Assembly (NCBI RefSeq): GCF_910591885.1 | Contig: NW_025963679.1 | Coordinates: forward strand, 1-64,000 | DNA length: 64,000 nucleotides | Origin: Bombus terrestris | Lineage: Eukaryota > Arthropoda > Insecta > Hymenoptera > Apidae | Direction of reading: 5' to 3' | Shown here: positions 27,601 through 38,910 of the stretch, in pieces | Position numbering within the stretch: the stretch's first letter is position 1 | Layout: every line of letters begins with the position of its first letter | The notes under the pieces: model-generated | What the model was told of the DNA's origin: nothing | Databases searched by the model: none | What the model saw: the letters and a program-made list of their open reading frames with translations, nothing else | Translations under genes and position numbers: made by a program

Positions 27601-28470
27601 GACATCGTTGGACACCGTGGGACAACGTGGGACAACGTGGGAAAACGTGGGACAACGTGGGACACCGTTGGACATCGCTGGACACCGTTGGACATCGTTG
27701 GACACCGTGGGACAACGTGGGACAACGTGGGACAACGTGGGACAACGTGGGACAACGTGGGACAACGTGGGACAACGTGGGACAACGTGGGACAACGTGG
27801 GACAACGTGGGACAACGTGGGACATCGTGGGACAACGTGGGACAACGTGGGACAACGTGGGACAACGTGGGACATCGTTGGACACCGTTGGACACCGTGG
27901 GACAACGTGGGACAACGTGGGACAACGTGGGACACCGTTGGACAACGTGGGACACCGTTGGACATCGCTGGACACCGTTGGACATCGTTGGACACCGTGG
28001 GACAACGTGGGACAACGTGGGACAACGTGGGACATCGTGGGACAACGTGGGACAACGTGGGACAACGTGGGACAACGTGGGACATCGTTGGACACCGTTG
28101 GACACCGTGGGACAACGTGGGACAACGTGGGACAACGTGGGACAACGTGGGACAACGTGGGACAACGTGGGACAACGTGGGACAACGTGGGACAACGTGG
28201 GACAACGTGGGACAACGTGGGACAACGTGGGACAACGTGGGACATCGTGGGACAACGTGGGACAACGTGGGACAACGTGGGACAACGTGGGGCAACGTGG
28301 GACAACGTGGGACAACGTGGGACAACTTGGGACACCGTTGGACAACGTGGGACACCGTTGGACATCGTTGGACACCGTGGGACAACGTGGGACAACGTGG
28401 GACAACGTGGGACAACGTGGGACAACGTGGGACAACGTGGGACAACGTGGGACACCGTTGGACACCGTGG
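24621..28470. repeat. Mixed segment with K-F modules and a 1.3-kb repeat
   Basis: F lies at 24,721, 25,581, 26,311, 27,101 and 27,551, and a variant gaatccatgg at 25,041. K precedes F by exactly 120 bp at 25,461/25,581 and 27,431/27,551, as at 14,301/14,421, 20,821/20,941, 32,161/32,281 and 38,971/39,091. About 1.3 kb is repeated inside the segment: H 26,661/27,961, ggcaacgtgg 26,981/28,291 and L 27,011/28,321. Unit 26,871 (gacaaggtgg) is private. Confidence 0.8.
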
Positions 28471-29660
28471 GACACCTTTGGACACCGTTGGACATCGTTG
28501 GACACCGTGGGACAACGTGGGACAACGTGGGACAACGTGGGACAACGTGGGACAACGTGGGACAACGTGGGACAACGTGGGACAACGTGGGACAACGTGG
28601 GACAACGTGGGACAACGTGGGACAACGTGGGACAACGTGGGACAACGTGGGACAACGTGGGACAACGTGGGACACCGTTGGACAACGTGGGACACCGTTG
28701 GACATCGTTGGACACCGTGGGACAACGTGGGACAACGTGGGACAACGTGGGACAACGTGGGACAACGTGGGACACCGTTGGACATCGTTGGACATCGTTG
28801 GACATCGTGGGACACCGTTGGACATCGTTGGACATCGTTGGACACCGTTGGACACCGTTGGACAACGTGGGACATCGTGGGACAACGTGGGACAACGTGG
28901 GACAACGTGGGACAACGTGGGACACCGTTGGACACCGTGGGACACCGTTGGACACCGTTGGACACCGTTGGACATCGTTGGACATCGTTGGACATCGTGG
29001 GACACCGTTGGACATCGTTGGACATCGTTGGACACCGTTGGACATCGTTGGACACCGTTGGACATCGTTGGACATCGTTGGACATCGTGGGACACCGTTG
29101 GACATCGTTGGACATCGTTGGACACCGTTGGACATCGTTGGACATCGTTGGACATCGTTGGACACCGTTGGACACCGTTGGACACCGTTGGACATCGTTG
29201 GACACCGTGGGACAACGTGGGACAACGTGGGACAACGTGGGACAACGTGGGACAACGTGGGACATCGTGGGACAACGTGGGACAACGTGGGACAACGTGG
29301 GACAACGTGGTACAACGTGGGACACCCTTGGACACCGTGGGACACCGTTGGACACCGTTGGACATCGTTGGACACCGTGGGACAACGTGGGACAACGTGG
29401 GACAACGTGGGACAACGTGGGACATCGTGGGACAACGTGGGACAACGTGGGACAACGTGGGACAACGTGGGACATCGTGGGACAACGTGGGACAACGTGG
29501 GACAACGTGGGACATCGTGGGACAACGTGGGACAACGTGGGACAACGTGGGACAACGTGGGACAACGTGGGACACCGTTGGACACCGTTGGACACCGTTG
29601 GACACCGTTGGACATCGTTGGACACCGTGGGACAACGTGGGACAACGTGGGACAACGTGG
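28471..29660. repeat. Third copy of the gacacctttg-to-F block
   Basis: This segment repeats 7,031-8,220 and 11,091-12,310: gacacctttg (28,471), an A run, the 430-bp island, gacacccttg (29,321), an E triplet (29,421) and F (29,661). The A run is 16 units here and at 7,071, and 19 at 11,131. A T unit at 29,311 is private to this copy. Its relatives are about 17.4 and 21.4 kb away, so an older or non-adjacent transfer is implied. Confidence 0.85.
28771..29200. repeat. 430-bp B/C island, copy 5
   Basis: Same 43-unit layout with plain C at +290 (29,061) and gacacccttg at +550 (29,321). It is therefore closest to copies 1 and 2, although it lies 17 kb away. The gacacctttg marker 300 bp upstream (28,471) is also shared with those two copies. 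Confidence 0.9.
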
Positions 29661-30180
29661 GAAACCATGGAACAACGTGGGACAACGTGGGACACCGTTG
29701 GACATCGTTGGACATCGTTGGACACCGTGGGACAACGTGGGACAACGTGGGACAACGTGGGACAACGTCGGACAACGTGGGACAACGTGGGACATCGTGG
29801 GACAACGTGGGACAACGTGGGACAACGTGGGACAACGTGGGACAACGTGGGACACCGTTGGACACCGTGGGACACCGTTGGACACCGTTGGACATCGTTG
29901 GACACCGTGGGACAACGTGGGACAACGTGGGACAACGTGGGACAACGTGGGACATCGTGGGACAACGTGGGACAACGTGGGACAACGTGGGACAACGTGG
30001 GACATCGTGGGACAACGTGGGACAACGTGGGACAACGTGGGACATCGTGGGACAACGTGGGACAACGTGGGACAACGTGGGACAACGTGGGACACCGTTG
30101 GACACCGTTGGACACCGTTGGACACCGTTGGACATCGTTGGACACCGTGGGACAACGTGGGACAACGTGGGACAACGTGG
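29661..30180. repeat. 520-bp tandem duplication, copy 1
   Basis: Starts at F (29,661) and runs through G-A-B-C-C-D-A-A-A-M, B-D-B-B-C-D, the E triplet and B-B-B-B-C-D-A-A-A. M lies at 29,761 and matches 30,281 in the next copy. Confidence 0.88.
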
Positions 30181-30700
30181 GAAACCATGGAACAACGTGG
30201 GACAACGTGGGACACCGTTGGACATCGTTGGACATCGTTGGACACCGTGGGACAACGTGGGACAACGTGGGACAACGTGGGACAACGTCGGACAACGTGG
30301 GACAACGTGGGACATCGTGGGACAACGTGGGACAACGTGGGACAACGTGGGACAACGTGGGACAACGTGGGACACCGTTGGACACCGTGGGACACCGTTG
30401 GACACCGTTGGACATCGTTGGACACCGTGGGACAACGTGGGACAACGTGGGACAACGTGGGACAACGTGGGACATCGTGGGACAACGTGGGACAACGTGG
30501 GACAACGTGGGACAACGTGGGACATCGTGGGACAACGTGGGACAACGTGGGACAACGTGGGACACCGTGGGACAACGTGGGACAACGTGGGACAACGTGG
30601 GACAACGTGGGACACCGTTGGACACCGTTGGACACCGTTGGACACCGTTGGACATCGTTGGACACCGTGGGACAACGTGGGACAACGTGGGACAACGTGG
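30181..30700. repeat. 520-bp tandem duplication, copy 2
   Basis: This copy follows unit for unit at a 520-bp offset. The one difference I found is D at 30,561 where copy 1 has E (30,041). A third F starts at 30,701 and then diverges after the M position. Confidence 0.88.
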
Positions 30701-33700
30701 GAAACCATGGAACAACGTGGGACAACGTGGGACACCGTTGGACATCGTTGGACATCGTTGGACACCGTGGGACAACGTGGGACAACGTGGGACAACGTGG
30801 GACAACGTGGGACAACGTGGGACAACGTGGGACAACGTGGGACAACGTGGGACAACGTGGGACAACGTGGGACAACGTGGGACAACGTGGCACAACGTGG
30901 GACAACGTGGGACACCGTTGGACATCGTTGGACAACGTGGGACAACGTGGGACAACGTGGGACAACGTGGGACAACGTGGGACAACGTGGGACAACGTGG
31001 GACACCGTTGGACACCGTTGGACATCGTTGGACACCGTGGGACAACGTGGGACAACGTGGGACAACGTGGGACAACGTGGGACAACGTGGGACAACGTGG
31101 GACAACGTCGGACAACGTGGGACAACGTGGGACAACGTGGGACAACGTGGGACATCGTGGAACAACGTGGGACAACGTGGGACAACGTGGGACAACGTGG
31201 GACATCGTGGGACAACGTGGGACAACGTGGGACAACGTGGGACACCGTTGGACACCGTTGGACACCGTTGGACACCGTTGGACATCGTTGGACACCGTGG
31301 GACAACGTGGGACAACGTGGGACAACGTGGGAAACCATGGAACAACGTGGGACAACGTGGGACACCGTTGGACATCGTTGGACATCGTTGGACACCGTGG
31401 GACAACGTGGGACAACGTGGGAAATCGTGGGACAACGTGGGACACCGTTGGACATCGCTGGACACCGTTGGACATCGTTGGACACCGTGGGACAACGTGG
31501 GACAACGTGGGACAACGTGGGACAACGTGGGACAACGTGGGACAACGTGGGACAACGTGGGACAACGTGGGACAACGTGGGACAACGTGGGACACCGTTG
31601 GACATCGTTGGACACCGTGGGACAACGTGGGACAACGTGGGACAACGTGGGACACCGTTGGACACCGTTGGACACCGTTGGACACCGTTGGACACCGTTG
31701 GACATCGTTGGACACCGTGGGACAACGTGGGACAACGTGGGACAACGTGGGAAACCATGGAACAACGTGGGACAACGTGCGACACCGTTGGACATCGTTG
31801 GACAACGTGGGACAACGTGGGACAACGTGGGACAACGTGGGACAACGTGGGACACCGTGGGACAACGTGGGACACCGTTGGACACCGTGGGACACCGTTG
31901 GACACCGTTGGACATCGTGGGACACCGTGGGACAACGTGGGACAACGTGGGACAACGTGGGACAACGTGGGACAACGTGGGACAACGTGGGACAACGTGG
32001 GACATCGTGGGACAACGTGGGACAACGTGGGACAACGTGGGACAACGTGGGACACCGTTGGACAACGTGGGACACCGTTGGACATCGTTGGACACCGTGG
32101 GACAACGTGGGACAACGTGGGACAACGTGGGACATCGTGGGACAACGTGGGACAACGTGGGACAACGCGGGACAACGTGGGACAACGTGGGACACCGTTG
32201 GACACCGTTGGACACCGTTGGACACCGTTGGACATCGTTGGACACCGTGGGACAACGTGGGACAACGTGGGACAACGTGGGAAACCATGGAACAACGTGG
32301 GACAACGTGGGACACCGTTGGACATCGTTGGACATCGTTGGACACCGTGGGACAACGTGGGACAACGTGGGAAAACGTGGGACAACGTGGGACACCGTTG
32401 GACATCGCTGGACACCGTTGGACATCGTTGGACACCGTGGGACAACGTGGGACATCGTGGGACAACGTGGGACAACGTGGGACAACGTGGGACAACGTGG
32501 GACACCGTTGGACACCGTGGGACACCGTTGGACACCGTTGGACACCGTTGGACATCGTTGGACATCGTTGGACATCGTGGGACACCGTTGGACATCGTTG
32601 GACATCGTTGGACACCGTGGGACAACGTGGGACAACGTGGGACAACGTGGGACAACGTGGGACAACGTGGGACAACGTGGGACAACGTGGGACAACGTGG
32701 GACAACGTGGGACAACGTGGGACAACGTGGGACAACGTGGGAGAACGTGGGACATCGTGGGACAACGTGGGACAACGTGGGACAACGTGGGACAACGTGG
32801 GACAACGTGGGACACCGTTGGACATCGTTGGACACCGTGGGACAACGTGGGACAACGTGGGACAACGTGGGACACCGTTGGACACCGTTGGACACCGTTG
32901 GACACCGTTGGACATCGTTGGACACCGTGGGACAACGTGGGACAACGTGGGACAACGTGGGAAACCATGGAACAACGTGGGAAAACGTGGGACACCGTTG
33001 GACATCGTTGGACAACGTGGGACAACGTGGGACAACGTGGGACAACGTGGGACAACGTGGGACAACGTGGGACATCGTGGGACAACGTGGGACAACGTGG
33101 GACAACGTGGGACAACGTGGGACATCGTTGGACACCGTTGGACACCGTGGGACACCGTTGGACATCGTTGGACACCGTGGGACAACGTGGGACAACGTGG
33201 GACAACGTGGGACAACGTGGGACAACGTGGGACAACGTGGGACAACGTGGGACAACGTGGGACAACGTGGGACACCGTTGGACAACGTGGGACACCGTTG
33301 GACATCGTTGGACACCGTGGGACAACGTGGGACAACGTGGGACAACGTGGGACAACGTGGGACAACGTGGGACACCGTTGGACATCGTTGGACATCGTTG
33401 GACATCGTGGGACACCGTTGGACATCGTTGGACATCGTTGGACACCGTTGGACACCGTTGGACAACGTGGGACATCGTGGGACAACGTGGGACAACGTGG
33501 GACAACGTGGGACAACGTGGGACACCGTTGGACACCGTGGGACACCGTTGGACACCGTTGGACACCGTTGGACATCGTTGGACATCGTTGGACATCGTGG
33601 GACACCGTTGGACATCGTTGGACATCGTTGGACACCGTTGGACATCGTTGGACACCGTTGGACGTCGTTGGACATCGTTGGACATCGTGGGACACCGTTG

Positions 33701-33900
33701 GACATCGTTGGACATCGTTGGACACCGTTGGACATCGTTGGACATCGTTGGACATCGTTGGACACCGTTGGACACCGTTGGACACCGTTGGACATCGTTG
33801 GACACCGTGGGACAACGTGGGACAACGTGGGACAACGTGGGACAACGTGGGACATCGTGGGACAACGTGGGACAACGTGGGACAACGTGGGACAACGTGG
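30701..33900. repeat. Segment related to 19.3-23.0 kb, shortened
   Basis: F at 30,701, 31,331, 31,751 and 32,281 match 19,351, 19,991, 20,411 and 20,941 at 11,340-11,350 bp. The marker gacaacgtgc (31,771/20,431) is shared. F 32,961 matches 21,471 at 11,490, and the island at 33,371 matches 22,451 at 10,920, so about 0.6 kb is missing between them. A cassette B-B-C-C-E-B-C-C-D lies at 32,531-32,620, its only clear occurrence in domain I. Confidence 0.8.
33371..33800. repeat. 430-bp B/C island, copy 6
   Basis: Same layout with gacgtcgttg at +290 (33,661), as in copies 3 and 4. The unit at +540 is the unmutated gacaccgttg (33,911), so it branches before gacaccattg arose. The 2.5-kb tandem duplication starts 100 bp downstream. 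Confidence 0.9.
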
Positions 33901-36410
33901 GACAACGTGGGACACCGTTGGACACCGTGGGACACCGTTGGACACCGTTGGACATCGTTGGACACCGTGGGACAACGTGGGACAACGTGGGACAACGTGG
34001 GACAACGTGGGACATCGTGGGACAACGTGGGATAACGTGGGACAACGTGGGACAACGTGGGACATCGTGGGACAACGTGGGACAACGTGGGACAACGTGG
34101 GACATCGTGGGACAACGTGGGACAACGTGGGACAACGTGGGACACCGTTGGACACCGTTGGACACCGTTGGACACCGTTGGACATCGTTGGACACCGTGG
34201 GACAACGTGGGACAACGTGGGACAACGTGGGAAACCATGGAACAACGTGGGACAACGTGGGACACCGTTGGACATCGTTGGACATCGTTGGACACCGTGG
34301 GACAACGTGGGACAACGTGGGACAACGTGGGACAACGTCGGACAACGTGGGACAACGTGGGACAACGTGGGACAACGTGGGACATCGTGGGACAACGTGG
34401 GACAACGTGGGACAACGTGGGACAACGTGGGACATCGTGGGACAACGTGGGACAACGTGGGACAACGTGGGACATCGTGGGACAACGTGGGACAACGTGG
34501 GACAACGTGGGACAACGTGGGACAACGTGGGACACCGTTGGACACCGTTGGACACCGTTGGACACCGTTGGACATCGTTGGACACCGTGGGACAACGTGG
34601 GACAACGTGGGACAACGTGGGAAACCATGGAACAACGTTGGACAACGTGGGACACCGTTGGACATCGTTGGACATCGTTGGACACCGTGGGACAACGTGG
34701 GACAACGTGGGACAACGTGGGACAACGTCGGACAACGTGGGACAACGTGGGACATCGTGGGACAACGTGGGACAACGTGGGACAACGTGGGACAACGTGG
34801 GACAACGTGGGACACCGTTGGACACCGTGGGACACCGTTGGACACCGTTGGACATCGTTGGACACCGTGGGACAACGTGGGACAACGTGGGACAACGTGG
34901 GACAACGTGGGACATCGTGGGACAACGTGGGACAACGTGGGACAACGTGGGACAACGTGGGACATCGTGGGACAACGTGGGACAACGTGGGACAACGTGG
35001 GACATCGTGGGACAACGTGGGACAACGTGGGACAACGTGGGACAACGTGGGACACCGTTGGACACCGTTGGACACCGTTGGACACCGTTGGACATCGTTG
35101 GACACCGTGGGACAACGTGGGACAACGTGGGACAACGTGGGACACCGTTGGACATCGTTGGACATCGTTGGACACCGTGGGACAACGTGGGACAACGTGG
35201 GACAACGTGGGACAACGTGGGACAACGTGGGACAACGTGGGACAACGTGGGACAACGTGGGACAACGTGGGACAACGTGGGACAACGTGGGACAACGTGG
35301 GACAACGTGGGACAACGTGGGACAACGTGGCACAACGTGGGACAACGTGGGACACCGTTGGACATTGTTGGACAACGTGGGACAACGTGGGACAACGTGG
35401 GACAACGTGGGACAACGTGGGACAACGTGGGACAACGTGGGACAACGTGGGACACCGTTGGACACCGTTGGACATCGTTGGACACCGTGGGACAACGTGG
35501 GACAACGTGGGACAACGTGGGACAACGTGGGACAACGTGGGACAACGTGGGACAACGTCGGACAACGTGGGACAACGTGGGACAACGTGGGTCAACGTGG
35601 GACATCGTGGGACAACGTGGGACAACGTGGGACAACGTGGGACAACGTGGGACATCGTGGGACAACGTGGGACAACGTGGGACAACGTGGGACACCGTTG
35701 GACACCGTTGGACACCGTTGGACACCGTTGGACATCGTTGGACACCGTGGGACAACGTGGGACAACGTGGGACAACGTGGGAAACCATGGAACAACGTGG
35801 GACAACGTGGGACAACGTGGGACAACGTGGGACAACGTGGGACAACGTGGGACAACGTGGGACAACGTGGGACAACGTGGGACAACGTGGGACACCGTTG
35901 GACATCGTTGGACACCGTGGGACAACGTGGGACAACGTGGGACAACGTGGGACACCGTTGGACACCGTTGGACACCGTTGGACACCGTTGGACACCGTTG
36001 GACATCGTTGGACACCGTGGGACAACGTGGGACAACGTGGGACAACGTGGGAAACCATGGAACAACGTGGGACAACGTGGGACACCGTTGGACATCGTTG
36101 GACAACGTGGGACAACGTGGGACAACGTGGGACAACGTGGGACAACGTGGGACAACGTGGGACAACGTGGGACATCGTTGGACACCGTGGGACACCGTTG
36201 GACACCGTCGGACATCGTTGGACACCGTGGGACAACGTGGGACAACGTGGGACAACGTGGGACAACGTGGGACAACGTGGGACAACGTGGGACAACGTGG
36301 GACAACGTGGGACATCGTGGGACAACGTGGGACAACGTGGGACAACGTGGGACAACGTGGGACACCGTTGGACAACGTGGGACACCGTTGGACATCGTTG
36401 GACACCGTGG
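33901..36410. repeat. 2.5-kb tandem duplication, copy 1
   Basis: This block abuts its copy at 36,411. Matches at 2,510 bp are gataacgtgg 34,031/36,541, F 34,231/36,741 and 34,621/37,131, and gacattgttg 35,361/37,871. Matches at 2,500 bp follow: M 35,551/38,051, gtcaacgtgg 35,591/38,091, F 35,781/38,281 and 36,051/38,551, and gacaccgtcg 36,201/38,701. The offset step is one A unit. The shared stop-creating changes on both strands (34,033 plus; 35,592 minus) predate the duplication. Confidence 0.95.
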
Positions 36411-38910
36411 GACAACGTGGGACACCGTTGGACACCGTGGGACACCGTTGGACACCGTTGGACATCGTTGGACACCGTGGGACAACGTGGGACAACGTGG
36501 GACAACGTGGGACAACGTGGGACATCGTGGGACAACGTGGGATAACGTGGGACAACGTGGGACAACGTGGGACATCGTGGGACAACGTGGGACAACGTGG
36601 GACAACGTGGGACATCGTGGGACAACGTGGGACAACGTGGGACAACGTGGGACACCGTTGGACACCGTTGGACACCGTTGGACACCGTTGGACATCGTTG
36701 GACACCGTGGGACAACGTGGGACAACGTGGGACAACGTGGGAAACCATGGAACAACGTGGGACAACGTGGGACACCGTTGGACATCGTTGGACATCGTTG
36801 GACACCGTGGGACAACGTGGGACAACGTGGGACAACGTGGGACAACGTCGGACAACGTGGGACAACGTGGGACAACGTGGGACAACGTGGGACATCGTGG
36901 GACAACGTGGGACAACGTGGGACAACGTGGGACAACGTGGGACATCGTGGGACAACGTGGGACAACGTGGGACAACGTGGGACATCGTGGGACAACGTGG
37001 GACAACGTGGGACAACGTGGGACAACGTGGGACAACGTGGGACACCGTTGGACACCGTTGGACACCGTTGGACACCGTTGGACATCGTTGGACACCGTGG
37101 GACAACGTGGGACAACGTGGGACAACGTGGGAAACCATGGAACAACGTTGGACAACGTGGGACACCGTTGGACATCGTTGGACATCGTTGGACACCGTGG
37201 GACAACGTGGGACAACGTGGGACAACGTGGGACAACGTCGGACAACGTGGGACAACGTGGGACATCGTGGGACAACGTGGGACAACGTGGGACAACGTGG
37301 GACAACGTGGGACAACGTGGGACACCGTTGGACACCGTGGGACACCGTTGGACACCGTTGGACAACGTTGGACACCGTGGGACAACGTGGGACAACGTGG
37401 GACAACGTGGGACAACGTGGGACATCGTGGGACAACGTGGGACAACGTGGGACAACGTGGGACAACGTGGGACATCGTGGGACAACGTGGGACAACGTGG
37501 GACAACGTGGGACATCGTGGGACAACGTGGGACAACGTGGGACAACGTGGGACAACGTGGGACACCGTTGGACACCGTTGGACACCGTTGGACACCGTTG
37601 GACATCGTTGGACACCGTGGGACAACGTGGGACAACGTGGGACAACGTGGGACACCGTTGGACATCGTTGGACATCGTTGGACACCGTGGGACAACGTGG
37701 GACAACGTGGGACAACGTGGGACAACGTGGGACAACGTGGGACAACGTGGGACAACGTGGGACAACGTGGGACAACGTGGGACAACGTGGGACAACGTGG
37801 GACAACGTGGGACAACGTGGGACAACGTGGGACAACGTGGCACAACGTGGGACAACGTGGGACACCGTTGGACATTGTTGGACAACGTGGGACAACGTGG
37901 GACAACGTGGGACAACGTGGGACAACGTGGGACAACGTGGGACAACGTGGGACAACGTGGGACACCGTTGGACACCGTTGGACATCGTTGGACACCGTGG
38001 GACAACGTGGGACAACGTGGGACAACGTGGGACAACGTGGGACAACGTGGGACAACGTCGGACAACGTGGGACAACGTGGGACAACGTGGGTCAACGTGG
38101 GACATCGTGGGACAACGTGGGACAACGTGGGACAACGTGGGACAACGTGGGACATCGTGGGACAACGTGGGACAACGTGGGACAACGTGGGACACCGTTG
38201 GACACCGTTGGACACCGTTGGACACCGTTGGACATCGTTGGACACCGTGGGACAACGTGGGACAACGTGGGACAACGTGGGAAACCATGGAACAACGTGG
38301 GACAACGTGGGACAACGTGGGACAACGTGGGACAACGTGGGACAACGTGGGACAACGTGGGACAACGTGGGACAACGTGGGACAACGTGGGACACCGTTG
38401 GACAACGTGGGACACCGTGGGACAACGTGGGACAACGTGGGACAACGTGGGACACCGTTGGACACCGTTGGACACCGTTGGACACCGTTGGACACCGTTG
38501 GACATCGTTGGACACCGTGGGACAACGTGGGACAACGTGGGACAACGTGGGAAACCATGGAACAACGTGGGACAACGTGGGACACCGTTGGACATCGTTG
38601 GACAACGTGGGACAACGTGGGACAACGTGGGACAACGTGGGACAACGTGGGACAACGTGGGACAACGTGGGACATCGTTGGACACCGTGGGACACCGTTG
38701 GACACCGTCGGACATCGTTGGACACCGTGGGACAACGTGGGACAACGTGGGACAACGTGGGACAACGTGGGACAACGTGGGACAACGTGGGACAACGTGG
38801 GACAACGTGGGACATCGTGGGACAACGTGGGACAACGTGGGACAACGTGGGACAACGTGGGACACCGTTGGACAACGTGGGACACCGTTGGACATCGTTG
38901 GACACCGTGG
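36411..38910. repeat. 2.5-kb tandem duplication, copy 2
   Basis: Copy of 33,901-36,410. The differences I found are J at 37,361 where copy 1 has C (34,851), and A at 38,401 where copy 1 has C (35,901). The near identity makes this one of the youngest events in the window. Confidence 0.95.

Noticed and set aside
4372..38085. Open frame of 11,237 codons on the - strand (and similar ones at 20,858-56,515 and 35,592-63,995)
   Set aside because: Same reason: the reverse complement of the unit has no stop triplet. The ends coincide with single substitutions such as gtcaccgttg and gactacgtgg and not with gene boundaries.
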